The notes below the pieces were generated by a model that worked only from the letters and a program-made list of their open reading frames with translations, was not told the origin of the DNA and did not search any database. Source: a virus. Taken from it: a stretch of DNA of 41,714 nucleotides. The stretch is from positions 1 to 41,714 of IMG/VR virus record IMGVR_UViG_3300045051_000324; one strand, given 5' to 3'. Positions 1-9,043 of this stretch are shown here, one piece after another. Each line of letters opens with the position of its first letter. Positions within the stretch are counted from its first letter, which is position 1. The position numbers and the translations under genes were made by a program.

Positions 1-274
1 CCGAGTTTGGTTTCCCGGTCCCGGACCTCGAGGAGTTCGTCTCTTCGCGGGTCGCGCAAGCCGTGGACGACCGGCTTCGGCCGCTCTCCCAACTCGGAAC
101 GGCCAGAGCAGAACTGATGGCCAAGTACGGCGAGGACTACCAGAAGTTCGAGCCCGAGGTGTTCAAGTTCGTGAACTCCGACCCGGCGTTGAATCAGCGG
201 TTCAATCAGATGCTCAAAGCGGACGCCGGAGCGGCGAACGAATGGGCATACCTCACTTACGCAGACCAGCAACG
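1..274. repeat. Contig-end direct repeat, left copy
   Basis: Matches 41441-41714 in the same orientation at 268 of 274 positions. The six differences (128, 182, 188, 197, 230, 272) all fall at third codon positions of the scaffold-like gene and are all silent. The reading frame continues across the joint, so this is best read as the overlap of a circular or permuted genome assembled from a mixed population, not as a terminal repeat of packaged DNA. Confidence 0.93.
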
Positions 275-500
275 CAGGAACGCCCCACAACAGAACGGGC
301 AAGCGATCCAGCACGCCCAGGTACAGGCCTCGATCCCGCAGTCTCGGTCGGGGGATGTGCGGCTCATGGGTGATGACAAGGACAGCCAGGCACGAGAACT
401 GTGGGCCAAGTTCCTGGAGACGAGGGACACTCGTTACCGGGATGCCTACGTGAAGGTCCGCTACAGCCAAGCCGTACCCGACGAGTTCCTGCAAAAGTAA
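3..500 (+). CDS. Scaffold-like protein, C-terminal part (split by contig ends)
   Basis: This is the continuation of the gene that begins at 41236. Joined across the repeat, the protein is about 234 residues. The part seen here is hydrophilic and has no recognisable enzyme motif. The N-terminal part in the other fragment is a Gln/Glu-rich coiled coil. The position between portal and major capsid genes, the small size, the charge and the coiled coil are typical of a capsid scaffolding protein; function is inferred from these, not from a motif. The frame is open from base 3. The GTG at 63 is internal and should not be used as the start. It ends with TAA 31 bases before the capsid gene. Confidence 0.75.
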   Translation, partial: EFGFPVPDLEEFVSSRVAQAVDDRLRPLSQLGTARAELMAKYGEDYQKFEPEVFKFVNSDPALNQRFNQMLKADAGAANEWAYLTYADQQRRNAPQQNGQAIQHAQVQASIPQSRSGDVRLMGDDKDSQARELWAKFLETRDTRYRDAYVKVRYSQAVPDEFLQK

Positions 501-530
501 CTCGTAGGGCTCCAGGGAAGGAGCACAACC

Positions 531-1556
531 GTGGCCTCATACACACTCCCCGGAGGCATGCTCTCGACGATGGACGTCGGGTTCTTCGGATCGACGACGA
601 CGCTGTCGGCGATCATCAACCATGAAGACCTGACCGATGTCCTAACGATTCTCGACAGCTTCCAGACGCCGTTCTTTTCCGGCGCTCCGAAGATGCGAGC
701 CCGGGACCTGGTTCACTCCTGGCCGATCGATTCGCTGGCGGCTCCATCGTCGGCAGGTCGTCCGGATGGTGTGGACTTCAGTTCCGGCGACGTCATCACG
801 CCTCCCAAGCGGCTGTTCAATGGTGTCCAGACGTTCGCTGGTGAAATCGTGGTCTCGGACCGGGAACGGGAAGCCAACCCCGCCGGTATTCGGGACATGT
901 ACGAGCACCAGATCACCAAGAAGTTCAAGGAGATCGCACGAAACTTCGAGTACACCTGTTTCCGACCCACGAATGCAGCGACGGCGTCGGCGACGGGTAT
1001 CGAATCCTCGGCGGCTTCCGGCGCTCCGTTGATGGCGGGATTCCAGGGTGCCTTCGGCGGTGCGACGATCTACTGCACGGGCGCTTCTGCGGCGACGGGG
1101 TTCCTGACCGGCGACCTTGTTGACCTGTGCCGTGATCTGTACATCCGCGGAGCAGAGCCGGATTCGCTGTGGCTGGCTCCGCACACGAAGCAGCAGTTCA
1201 TCAACGCGACCTACGGCACGGGCACGGTTGGAGGCCTGATCCGGAACATCGCGGCCGATGACAAGCGGCTCGTCGCGAACGTCGAAGTGTTCGAGACGCC
1301 GTGGAACCAGCTGATTGCCGTGATCGTGGACCGGTTCATTCCGATGGCTACTGCTTCGGCCACGGGCTGTGCCTACTTCGTCGGTGATCGGTCGATGGCT
1401 CGCGTGGCGTTCTTCCGTCCTCCGCAGCACAAGCAGCTTGGGAAGACGGGCGACAACACGAAGGGCATCGTGCTCATGGACGCCACGTTGCATCTGGACC
1501 ACGTCTCCGCATGGGGCATGGTCACGGGTGTGACAGGTGTCTCGGGCATCGTGTAG
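531..1556 (+). CDS. Major capsid protein (SU10/DUF5309-like)
   Basis: A 341-residue protein with the pattern of SU10/DUF5309-type HK97-fold capsid proteins: an N-terminal segment with 'FQTPFFS' near residue 45, a Trp-Pro-Ile-Asp strand near residue 63, a region around residues 90-105 reading 'NGVQTFAGEIVVSD', then a long helix 'EHQITKKFKEIARNFEY'. It would form the capsid shell. The GTG start is chosen because GGAAGGAG lies seven bases upstream. Two Ala/Ser/Thr tracts ('ATASATG', near residues 142 and 277) look like inserted surface loops and recur in the other virion proteins. The gene follows the scaffold gene and is followed by a hairpin terminator. Confidence 0.9.
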   Translation: MASYTLPGGMLSTMDVGFFGSTTTLSAIINHEDLTDVLTILDSFQTPFFSGAPKMRARDLVHSWPIDSLAAPSSAGRPDGVDFSSGDVITPPKRLFNGVQTFAGEIVVSDREREANPAGIRDMYEHQITKKFKEIARNFEYTCFRPTNAATASATGIESSAASGAPLMAGFQGAFGGATIYCTGASAATGFLTGDLVDLCRDLYIRGAEPDSLWLAPHTKQQFINATYGTGTVGGLIRNIAADDKRLVANVEVFETPWNQLIAVIVDRFIPMATASATGCAYFVGDRSMARVAFFRPPQHKQLGKTGDNTKGIVLMDATLHLDHVSAWGMVTGVTGVSGIV

Positions 1557-1571
1557 CAGACAGAACCGGAG

Positions 1572-1594
1572 GGGGGCCGATATTGGCCCCCTTT
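1572..1594 (+). terminator. Hairpin terminator after capsid gene
   Basis: Perfect 7-bp stem GGGGGCC / GGCCCCC (1572-1578 with 1585-1591), loop GATATT, then TTT. A partial terminator directly after the capsid gene would raise capsid messenger relative to downstream genes. The T run is short, so leaky termination is likely. Confidence 0.7.
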
Positions 1595-1607
1595 CCTGGA
1601 GGTTCAG

Positions 1608-1892
1608 ATGGGACGTGGAGCGCAGGACAGAGCGATGCAACTGATGTCCAAGAACCAGGGCTGGGACCCGACGGAAATCGTCGGTGACGCCTACGACGCC
1701 GAGAAGGGCAACGCTCTCCGGTGGAGCAAGGGCTACGGTGACCAGGCAGGGTCGGACTCGCCTGCTGGCGACGTGAGCGTGGGACCGGACGACACGCAGG
1801 GTGTGCAGTACGCGACGTTGGACGAGCGTAAACCCGGCACGGGAGTGAAGCGGGAGAATGCGGCGCGGCACTATCCTGGTAAACCGCTGTGA
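1608..1892 (+). CDS. Small head-region protein, unknown
   Basis: A 94-residue hydrophilic protein rich in Asp, Gly and Lys, with no membrane segment or recognised motif. An SD-like CTGGAGG lies about seven bases before the ATG. It is the first gene after the capsid terminator and its TGA overlaps the next start. Position suggests a head or head-completion role, but the sequence itself does not show one. Confidence 0.7.
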   Translation: MGRGAQDRAMQLMSKNQGWDPTEIVGDAYDAEKGNALRWSKGYGDQAGSDSPAGDVSVGPDDTQGVQYATLDERKPGTGVKRENAARHYPGKPL

Positions 1893-2236
1893 TGTTCATT
1901 GAGCCCATGGCGGGGCTGAACCAGATGACCAACGCCAACGACTTTGTGGCTCGGCATCCTGAGTACGGCGAGCGGTTCGATGCCATCCAGGAGCAGCGCG
2001 AGATCTACGAGGCGATCCAGGACACAACTGGCAAGAGCCCAGCATTCAAGAGCGTCGCGAGTCTCTGTCTTCCTATCGAACGCGCGCTCTGGCTCACGAA
2101 CCCAGACTTTCTGAGGAATAAGCAGAAGTTCTACGCCTGGATTGATGCGAATCCGCAGTACTGCACCTACGACCGACGCAAGGCCCAGGCTCCGACGACA
2201 AGACCTCACACCTACGTCGATGGAAAGGCGGTTTGA
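1889..2236 (+). CDS. Small head-region protein, unknown
   Basis: A 115-residue soluble protein, mostly helical by composition. It contains 'HPEYGERFDAIQEQREIYE' and a C-terminal part 'FYAWIDANPQY' that resembles the short repeats in small phage head proteins. Translation can start at GTG 1889 or ATG 1892; the ATG forms a TGATG joint with the previous stop and may be the true start. Function unknown. The tight coupling places it in the capsid operon. Confidence 0.7.
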   Translation: MMFIEPMAGLNQMTNANDFVARHPEYGERFDAIQEQREIYEAIQDTTGKSPAFKSVASLCLPIERALWLTNPDFLRNKQKFYAWIDANPQYCTYDRRKAQAPTTRPHTYVDGKAV

Positions 2237-2238
2237 AC

Positions 2239-2511
2239 ATGGCGCGTTCAATGCCGGTACAACGGAAGGCCGTGAACCTCGGACCGCAGACGACGGGCAT
2301 GGCTCAGGGCTTCAATGAAGCCGCCGCTGGGGGTGGTGGGATTCAGTCGGGGGCTCACACGGATATCTCCAGCATGACGGGGATCAAGATGCCGTCTGTC
2401 GGGTCGATGGCCAAGCAGGTGGTTCACGGCCTCGGTCAGGGCGTGCACTTCATCATGAGCTACAACCCGTACAAGAACTCGATTGTGCACAAGAACGAAC
2501 CGCCCCGGTGA
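2239..2511 (+). CDS. Small head-region protein, unknown
   Basis: About 90 residues with a Gly/Ala-rich centre and a basic N terminus. The ATG at 2239 is preferred over an in-frame TTG at 2233 because a purine-rich AAAGGCGG precedes it. No motif or membrane segment is clear. It overlaps the glycosyltransferase start by four bases (GTGA), so the two are translationally coupled. Possibly a minor virion component. Confidence 0.65.
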   Translation: MARSMPVQRKAVNLGPQTTGMAQGFNEAAAGGGGIQSGAHTDISSMTGIKMPSVGSMAKQVVHGLGQGVHFIMSYNPYKNSIVHKNEPPR

Positions 2512-3857
2512 AAACACCGCTCACGGTCTACGCCTTCATCCCGAGAAGGCACCATATCGCTTACGAGTACCGCGTCCTGACGCCGCTGGAGGCCGCGAAG
2601 GACTTGGGCCTTCCGATACGGAGCGTGATCGACACCGACGATTCGTCGATCAGTCCGCAGGAGCATTTCAACGCGATCTGCTCATCCGATGTTGCCTACC
2701 TCTATCAGCCGATTTCCGAGATCACGCTGAGCCAGGTGAGGCAGCTGAGATCGATCATTCCGAGCAAGGTGAACGGGGACTGGAAGCATCCTCCTGCGAT
2801 CGTCGTGGACTCAGACGACAACCTGTTCAACGTCACGCCGTTCAACATGGCGTTCCGGAGCCTTGGTTACCAGGACGAAGACGGTAAAGAAATCCCGCGT
2901 GGGAGCATGATCGGCACCTGGCATGGTGGAGACCGGAAGGTGCTCTGGCATGACGGTCCATGCATCGCCGAGAAGTGCGGCAACTGCGGCAAGGGCATCG
3001 ATCTCGGCCAGAACAAGCGCAACCTCCAGTCGTACCGAACGATCGTGGACGAAGCCGATGCATTCACGTGCACGACCCCGCACGTCCTAGAAGCGATGCG
3101 GAGAGAGATCGAGCCGCCCCGTCCGAGGGTGTTCCCGAACACGGTCCGGTTCGATCACTACCCGCAACTTGATCTGGTCGAAGAAGAAGGCAAGGTCAAG
3201 GTGTTCTGGCAGGGTGGAGGGGCGCACTGGGAGGACTTCTATCCTCTCAAGGATGCGATGGCCGAGATCACGGTCAAATACCCACAGGTCCACTGGATCA
3301 TCTGGGGAGCCCTGTACCACTGGGTTATGGAACTGATTCCACCCGACCGATACACGTTCGTGAACTGGGTGAAGCCTGAGGAATACCGGCTTCGCCGGGT
3401 GATGTTCGGCGAGGACATCAACCTCGCTCCACTTCAGGACAACCGGTTTAACCGGTGCCGGAGTGCGATCAAGTTCTACGAGGGCTCGGTGTGCAAGAAG
3501 CCCGCAGCGACCCTGGCTCAAGCGACGGGGCCGTACCAGGACGAGATGATCGAGGGCGAGACCGGGCTCTTGTTTAGTAACCCAAAGGAGTTCGTCGATA
3601 AGTTGAGCCTACTGGTCGAAGATAAACTAATGCGCCAGACGCTGGCGAAGAACGCGAAGGACTGGGTGCATGAGAACCGGAACGCGATGCGCGAGGCTCC
3701 GAAGCTAATCCAGTTCTTCGAGGAGCTGCGAGAGCAGAGCAAGCTCGAGCGGCCGCACATGCCCGACGAGCAGTGGCTGGAGTTCGAGAACCAGCTGACC
3801 CAGCAGGAAGAGGCTCAAGCCAATGGCACTGTTCAACCAGAGCTTAGTAGCCGTTAG
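2508..3857 (+). CDS. GT-B glycosyltransferase (GT4-like)
   Basis: A 449-residue protein with the two-domain outline of GT-B, group 1 glycosyltransferases. The N-terminal domain holds 'IVVDSDDNLF' near residue 105. A Cys cluster 'CIAEKCGNCGKG' follows around residues 150-161. The C-terminal Rossmann half begins near 'VKVFWQGGGAHWED' (about 228) and ends with the acceptor/donor-site pattern 'IKFYEGSVCKKPAATL ... GETGLLF' typical of GT4 enzymes, with the conserved Glu. It would transfer a sugar from a nucleotide donor in the cytoplasm. It lies between capsid and tail genes, far from the main sugar cluster, which suggests a virion protein or a host surface glycan as its target. Confidence 0.8.
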   Translation: MKTPLTVYAFIPRRHHIAYEYRVLTPLEAAKDLGLPIRSVIDTDDSSISPQEHFNAICSSDVAYLYQPISEITLSQVRQLRSIIPSKVNGDWKHPPAIVVDSDDNLFNVTPFNMAFRSLGYQDEDGKEIPRGSMIGTWHGGDRKVLWHDGPCIAEKCGNCGKGIDLGQNKRNLQSYRTIVDEADAFTCTTPHVLEAMRREIEPPRPRVFPNTVRFDHYPQLDLVEEEGKVKVFWQGGGAHWEDFYPLKDAMAEITVKYPQVHWIIWGALYHWVMELIPPDRYTFVNWVKPEEYRLRRVMFGEDINLAPLQDNRFNRCRSAIKFYEGSVCKKPAATLAQATGPYQDEMIEGETGLLFSNPKEFVDKLSLLVEDKLMRQTLAKNAKDWVHENRNAMREAPKLIQFFEELREQSKLERPHMPDEQWLEFENQLTQQEEAQANGTVQPELSSR

Positions 3858-4749
3858 CGCGGCCGTCGGCGAGATCGCTGACTCGGCGGGAGCGTCAGCC
3901 GACAGCGAGCAGCTGAACCGCTCCTGGAAGTCTCTGAAGGCGGCCTACGAGCATTTCAACAACCGGGCGAACTGGGACTTCCTGCGCGTGGAAGCAGCGC
4001 CTTCGGGCGTGATTGCGCCTTACACGTTAGGGGGCGTGTCGGCCTCAGCCAACCAGACTAGTGCCATCGTACCTGGTGGTCACGGTATTCGCGTTGACGA
4101 CTATGTGTCCGGCACGCCCTTTGTCGTTGGAACCCGAGCATCAGCGACGGCCGCGAGCTCGATAGGCCTCACCGTCGGAGTCACTCAGAACATCGGTACC
4201 GGAGTCCAGGGCTTCACGATCACCGTTCTGCGTGATCTCTACGACCTGCCGTCTGACTTCAAGGCCGAGTACTCGGTGAGGCTACTGGGCTCTCAGCGGG
4301 TTCTGAGAAGCACGCGGCAGAGGCAGCTAGGCCGCGCTCGGGCCTCCGAGCAAGACACCGCGAGTCCGGTGATCTACGACGACTTTCTGGTAGGAGCCAA
4401 GGGCAAGATGAGACTTGCCAGAATCCCCGCGGCGACGGACACGATGCTGTTCCGGTACTACCGCCGCATGTCTGTGCCTTCGGCCTCAGGAGCCACGGAA
4501 GCCCTGGACATCCCACAGGACTATGAACTTTACCTGATCGCCTGGGCCAAGTGGCATTACCTGACGGACAAGGCGAATGCCAAGGCAGATCAAGCTCAGG
4601 TCTGGATTGCGCTCGCGAACGAGGGCATCAAGACGATGCTCGCGGATCAGACTCGCAGGCCTGACGAGGACCTCATGATCATTCCTGGGGCATCCTACGG
4701 CGACTCCACGCTGAACACGATGGACGCGATCACCTGGGACTACGTGTGA
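3823..4749 (+). CDS. Head-tail adaptor (P22 gp4-like)
   Basis: A 308-residue protein whose N-terminal helix region 'NRSWKSLKAAYEHFNNRANWDFLR' (residues 28-51) has the look of P22 gp4-type tail accessory/adaptor proteins that bind under the portal ring. A C-terminal helical domain includes 'DYELYLIAWAKWHYLTDKANAKA'. Both are interrupted by Ala/Ser/Thr tracts such as 'RASATAAS' and 'GVSASAN'. It overlaps the glycosyltransferase gene by 35 bases in another frame and is one base from the hub gene. Assignment rests on pattern and gene order. Confidence 0.68.
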   Translation: MALFNQSLVAVSAAVGEIADSAGASADSEQLNRSWKSLKAAYEHFNNRANWDFLRVEAAPSGVIAPYTLGGVSASANQTSAIVPGGHGIRVDDYVSGTPFVVGTRASATAASSIGLTVGVTQNIGTGVQGFTITVLRDLYDLPSDFKAEYSVRLLGSQRVLRSTRQRQLGRARASEQDTASPVIYDDFLVGAKGKMRLARIPAATDTMLFRYYRRMSVPSASGATEALDIPQDYELYLIAWAKWHYLTDKANAKADQAQVWIALANEGIKTMLADQTRRPDEDLMIIPGASYGDSTLNTMDAITWDYV

Positions 4750-4750
4750 C

Positions 4751-7411
4751 ATGCCGCGGCACAAAGAGGAACTGTCCGGTGGCCTGAGGACGGCCTTCGA
4801 GCCCGGAATGCTCGAACCGGGCGAGTTGTCGCATCTCCAGAATTACGTCTATCGCGGCGGGTCGAACACACTCTGGTACGCCAACGGCCGCCAGGCGTTC
4901 GGAACCGCCTCCGCGACAGCCTCCGAAGTCGATGGTCTCCGAGACGTTCATTTCGACAACGGCGACCACTATCTGGTCGCCCTCGTCTCCGGACAGGACG
5001 CTCGGTACCGGTACGTGTCGGTGAGCGGGGCGGCGACGTCGGGCACCTTCGCTGATCTGACGACGCTGCCAGCCACAGGTCAGAGCCTCGAGGTCGCGCA
5101 CTTCCGGAACCGGTTCTACCTATTCGACGGAGCTTCCGCTTCGGCCTCTGCGATCGGCAGCAATACCGTTGTCTATCTGAGTGCCACGGCGGCGAGCCAG
5201 ACGCCTTTGGTGAGGCAGCATGGAATGTTGCCGGTGGTCGATGCGCCCACAGCCACGACGGCCGCGGGTGCGTTCTCGCAGACGGACGGAACGTTCCCGG
5301 CCTACTACGAGTACTGGACGACCGAGGTCGCGAAACTGACCCAGGACGGTGCCGTGTTCGTGATGGAGTCTACCTACGCGACGGATCCCGTGACGGTGCT
5401 GATCCAATCAACCGGTGTGGTCCCCACGATCCAGATGCCAGCGACCCGGAATTCGATCACGACGCATTGGCGCGTCTACCGGAGTCCTAGGAAAGACTTC
5501 CAATCTGACAAGAAATTCCCAGCCGGATTCATGATCTCCGAGCAGCTGGTGCCTGGTGTTGCCACCACGGCTGCATCGGCTACGGCATCGATCTACGTGA
5601 CCGACACGCTGACGAGTTCGGCAACTGGATTCATTGGCCCGACTTCATTCAACTCTGGAGTTGCATATTCGACCTGGACGAACGCCTCGAACATGGCGAC
5701 TGCTGATGCTTCGAGTGCGACGATTGCGGGCCAGGGAGTCTTCACCCGTTCCGGTCAGGGAGTCTACGGCTTCGCATTCGGCAACTTTCTTGGCACGGTT
5801 CGCGGCATCGAGGTTCAGTTCAAGGCCGCAGTCAGTGCTGGGAATCCGCCAGCCGTCATATCGGTAACGATTGGCAAGCGTTACTCGAACGGAAGCTTCG
5901 TTCCCGACGGCGTCAAGGACTCATTCGGATCTTCTCATGAGCAGACTTACCTCCAGTACAACACCGGATCTCTTGGGATTACGGTAACTGGAACGTCGGC
6001 CGGTGTGTACACCGTCGGTGGACCAACTTCCCTGTGGAAAGCTTCCAACGTTCCGCCGTTTACGGACTCCGACTTCGACGCCAACTTCATGGTCGTACTG
6101 TCAACGGTACTGCCCACGGGAAGGACCCTGTCCGTCGATTACGTGGCTGTGAAGGTCTATTTCGGTGCAACGCAGAACTCGACGATCCAGTTCCCACAGG
6201 TTGTCTACACCTTCGGCGATGTTGTGGCTCAGGTGGGCAAGAACGGTCCGCCGCCGAGCAGTAACACCGGAGACGTCTACGAAGACACGCTGGTCGTCAA
6301 CGATGTCCAGAGTCCGTCGTTCATCCGCTACAGCTTCCCCGGTGATCCGGAGGCCTTTCCTCAGACCTACTTCATTGACTTCGAGACTCGTGAGAACGAC
6401 AAGGTCACGCTGATCAAGGTCGTGAACAACCGGCTAGTGGTAGGGCTGGATACGTCGATCTGGCGGGTGAACTACCTGCCGTCTGAGCGGGACGCGAGTT
6501 TCGACCGCGGCAAGGCGATCGAGGTGATCTCTCGCAGCGTTGGAGTGATCAATCCGATGTGCGCCTGCACGTTCACGATGGAAGGCGGGCAGGAGAACCT
6601 GGCCTGGGTGTCCCAGAAGGGTCTGCACACGACGGACGGTTACGGGTTCCAGACGAGATCGGCGAGACTGGCTTGGCGTGGAGCGGCGTGGTGGACTGAA
6701 GGAGTTCTACCATTTGGCGTTTCTAGTGCCATCGCATTGCTCAACAATCCCGAGGAACAGGAACTTTTGTTCTTCTACCGGAACGATCTCCATTCATCAG
6801 ACAGTTACCTGTGTATGCACTTCTCCTACGCGCAGGGGAATGTTCTTGAGGACGGTGATCTTAAGGCATCTGGGCCGGTGATTATACGAAATTATGACAA
6901 TGGTAGCGTGTCGTTCGCGAATCTCAAGTCGGCCTGGGCGGTCCCACGAGCCAATGGTGACACATCAATTTTCATGGGATATGGCGGGACGAATACAACG
7001 CCAGGGGCCGGACAGGTATTCATCGAAGCATCGGGGACATCACTTCCTGCGCTCAACTCGACCGCCTCCTACTCGACCCGCAGGATGTTTCTCGCCGGAG
7101 AAGGCCAGGAGTTCCGGGTCAACGAGGTTCTAGAGTATGCCCACTCAACGACCATAGCTCGTAACATTTCCTGGAGCACTCAAACGGTCAAGACAAATCA
7201 GGGCTCTGAGAATGTTAGCCAGAGCAGTAAATCGGTGACGATTGCTACGGGTGCGGCTGCGGGAAATACTGGTACGCATTGGCGAATTCCGATGAGTTTC
7301 AGCTGCGAAGGTGTGATCTTCACCCGCGCCAGCAGCCCCAAGGGTCCTGAGGGAATCGAATATCTGATTGTGGATGGCGACGACTTCGCTGAAGAGGATT
7401 CTGGAAAGTGA
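4751..7411 (+). CDS. Tail hub / nozzle protein (P22 gp10-like)
   Basis: An 886-residue beta-rich protein. The first 20 residues ('GGLRTAFEPGMLEPGELSHL') and the repeated '...VVGLDTSIW...' blade-like segments resemble beta-propeller tail hub proteins of short-tailed phages (P22 gp10 or T7 gp12 class). It should form the tube that links the adaptor to the fibres. It carries several Ala/Ser/Thr inserts: 'TASATAS' near residue 53, 'GASASASA' near 127, 'LSATAAS' near 142, 'AASATAS' near 280. It overlaps the next small gene by four bases. Confidence is high for a virion tail protein and moderate for the exact class. Confidence 0.75.
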   Translation: MPRHKEELSGGLRTAFEPGMLEPGELSHLQNYVYRGGSNTLWYANGRQAFGTASATASEVDGLRDVHFDNGDHYLVALVSGQDARYRYVSVSGAATSGTFADLTTLPATGQSLEVAHFRNRFYLFDGASASASAIGSNTVVYLSATAASQTPLVRQHGMLPVVDAPTATTAAGAFSQTDGTFPAYYEYWTTEVAKLTQDGAVFVMESTYATDPVTVLIQSTGVVPTIQMPATRNSITTHWRVYRSPRKDFQSDKKFPAGFMISEQLVPGVATTAASATASIYVTDTLTSSATGFIGPTSFNSGVAYSTWTNASNMATADASSATIAGQGVFTRSGQGVYGFAFGNFLGTVRGIEVQFKAAVSAGNPPAVISVTIGKRYSNGSFVPDGVKDSFGSSHEQTYLQYNTGSLGITVTGTSAGVYTVGGPTSLWKASNVPPFTDSDFDANFMVVLSTVLPTGRTLSVDYVAVKVYFGATQNSTIQFPQVVYTFGDVVAQVGKNGPPPSSNTGDVYEDTLVVNDVQSPSFIRYSFPGDPEAFPQTYFIDFETRENDKVTLIKVVNNRLVVGLDTSIWRVNYLPSERDASFDRGKAIEVISRSVGVINPMCACTFTMEGGQENLAWVSQKGLHTTDGYGFQTRSARLAWRGAAWWTEGVLPFGVSSAIALLNNPEEQELLFFYRNDLHSSDSYLCMHFSYAQGNVLEDGDLKASGPVIIRNYDNGSVSFANLKSAWAVPRANGDTSIFMGYGGTNTTPGAGQVFIEASGTSLPALNSTASYSTRRMFLAGEGQEFRVNEVLEYAHSTTIARNISWSTQTVKTNQGSENVSQSSKSVTIATGAAAGNTGTHWRIPMSFSCEGVIFTRASSPKGPEGIEYLIVDGDDFAEEDSGK

Positions 7412-7569
7412 TCGTGTACTGCTCGGAACTCGTCTGCCAGGTCTGCGATCAGGTCATCGCCTCCACGCGCGGTGAAGTCTTGCACGAACCCCGTGGCAGT
7501 TGTCCGACAGATCCACGTCATGCCACGACGGTTCTGACGTGGCACGAAGAGGAGCCGGACGCTGCGTGA
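7408..7569 (+). CDS. Small Cys-containing protein between hub and fibre
   Basis: A 53-residue protein starting at GTG 7408, which overlaps the hub stop codon (GTGA). It has 'CSELVCQVCDQV' at the N terminus and a further Cys near residue 32, with His residues close by, so a small zinc-binding knuckle is possible. Its end lies over the CTG start proposed for the fibre gene. Function unknown. Kept because the coupling is exact and the frame is open between two virion genes. Confidence 0.55.
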   Translation: MIVYCSELVCQVCDQVIASTRGEVLHEPRGSCPTDPRHATTVLTWHEEEPDAA

Positions 7570-9043
7570 CTTCATAGGTCTCAACGTCCAGGGCACGGAC
7601 GAAGCGCAGATCCGCAGGAACTGGGGAATCCTCGACTACTTCCTGCGCGACCTGAGCCGCGGCATTCAGCGCATCCAGGTCGGCCAGGTCCCTGATGGCT
7701 CCGGCACCACGATCATCAACCAGGTGATCTCTGACCTGTACTGGTACAAGCCCGGCATGCCGGCAGGGACGCACATCGCCTACGGCTCTCAAGCTGCTGC
7801 AGGGAACGCGACGATCGGGAGCACAGCGAACGCGACGAAGGGCATGGTGTTCCTCGGGGCCGCGAGACAGACGGCCTACGACGAGACCAACGAACGGATC
7901 GGAATTCAAACGGCCACACCGACGGCGCGGCTGCACATCAAGCATGTCAGTGGCGGTGGAACCCAGTTCGCGCGTCCCGTGATCTCTCCAGTGGGCGCTG
8001 GTGGCTGGGGATGGACGAATTCCGGAACCCAAACCCGAGCCGCGCAGATCAACGAGGCCACGGCCGACGAAGACACGACCCTGATCCAAAGCTCGGACAC
8101 TACCCCGAATACTGCGATCGAAGTCTCGATGGCCGTCCCGACTTCTGCGGCTGCGACGGGATGGTCATTTGTCGCTAGAGCCAGAAAGACGGCTGCGTCG
8201 CAGTGTCTCGATGCCAGGCTGGACATCTGGATCAACCGGACGTTCTCGGCTGGCGCATATTCTGGCGGGACGCTGGTGCAGTCAGTCGCGAACTTTCTTC
8301 TGTCTCCGAGCCTGCATTCGGACGGGACGTACTCGAACTTCACTTACAATCTAGCGAGCGCCGAAGCCACAGCGATCATGGGCTCGACGACTTGGAGCTT
8401 CGCATTCACCGATACCGGTGGAGGCAACGCTGGCAACGTCAAGAACGTCACCCAGGTTTATCTGACAGGTCCGGGGACGCTGGATAGTACCCCGCTGCAA
8501 CGGTGGCAGAATCCAACGGTCTCAAATGATCTGAACTACGCGAACGACGGGGCTGGAGCGACGACGCTCCAGTTCTCAGGTGCTCCGAAGCTCAGGGTCG
8601 CGACCTCGGGCATGGAGATCGCCGTTGGGTCCCCGGCCTCAGGCTCGGTGCTAGCCGCGACGGATACCGATGGAACCGTAGCCTGGGCCGCCGCCAGTAG
8701 CCTAGGAACGAGTTTCGAGCACGTCTTCAAGGCGAATGGCTTCTACCGGGTGGACGATGACGTAGACGGAGCCTGGATCGCCAAGAAGGCTGGAACCCTG
8801 GGAAGCGTGACGCTCTATCGCCGGCAGGGTGGGACGTCCGGCAACCTGGTCGTAGACCTCCGGAAGAACGGCACGACGGTGCTGTCCACTATGCCGAGCA
8901 TCGCGTTCAACTTGGGAGCTTCGGCGACGGCTTCGGGGATCATCAGTGTCTCGTCCATAGCCGTGGGGGACCGGTTCACCTGTCATGCGACGGCTTCTGA
9001 TCCTCGGGGCCGGGACTACGGTCTCCAGATGGTTGGAGCCTGA
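7562..9043 (+). CDS. Tail fibre protein with CTG start
   Basis: About 493 residues if started at CTG 7562; ATG 7724 would remove 54 residues of clearly protein-like sequence ('IGLNVQGTDEAQIRRNWGIL'). From the TGA at 7535 to 7708 the frame holds no ATG, GTG or TTG. AGGAG at 7550-7554 sits seven bases before CTG 7562, which also overlaps the upstream stop. The N-terminal helix probably docks on the hub. The segment around 'DETNERIGIQTATPTARLHIK' is typical of fibre trimer regions, and a beta-rich C terminus follows. It joins the next fibre gene by TGATG. Confidence 0.72.
   Translation: MRDFIGLNVQGTDEAQIRRNWGILDYFLRDLSRGIQRIQVGQVPDGSGTTIINQVISDLYWYKPGMPAGTHIAYGSQAAAGNATIGSTANATKGMVFLGAARQTAYDETNERIGIQTATPTARLHIKHVSGGGTQFARPVISPVGAGGWGWTNSGTQTRAAQINEATADEDTTLIQSSDTTPNTAIEVSMAVPTSAAATGWSFVARARKTAASQCLDARLDIWINRTFSAGAYSGGTLVQSVANFLLSPSLHSDGTYSNFTYNLASAEATAIMGSTTWSFAFTDTGGGNAGNVKNVTQVYLTGPGTLDSTPLQRWQNPTVSNDLNYANDGAGATTLQFSGAPKLRVATSGMEIAVGSPASGSVLAATDTDGTVAWAAASSLGTSFEHVFKANGFYRVDDDVDGAWIAKKAGTLGSVTLYRRQGGTSGNLVVDLRKNGTTVLSTMPSIAFNLGASATASGIISVSSIAVGDRFTCHATASDPRGRDYGLQMVGA

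Noticed and set aside
63-500. GTG 63 as the start of a separate 145-residue gene
   Set aside because: The frame is open from base 3 and matches the 3' end of the contig, where the same frame begins at ATG 41236. GTG 63 is internal.
642-1871. Long open frame of 409 codons on the minus strand under the capsid gene
   Set aside because: Arg/His/Val-rich composition, no ribosome-binding site, and it covers the capsid gene in antisense. It is a by-product of GC-rich coding sequence.
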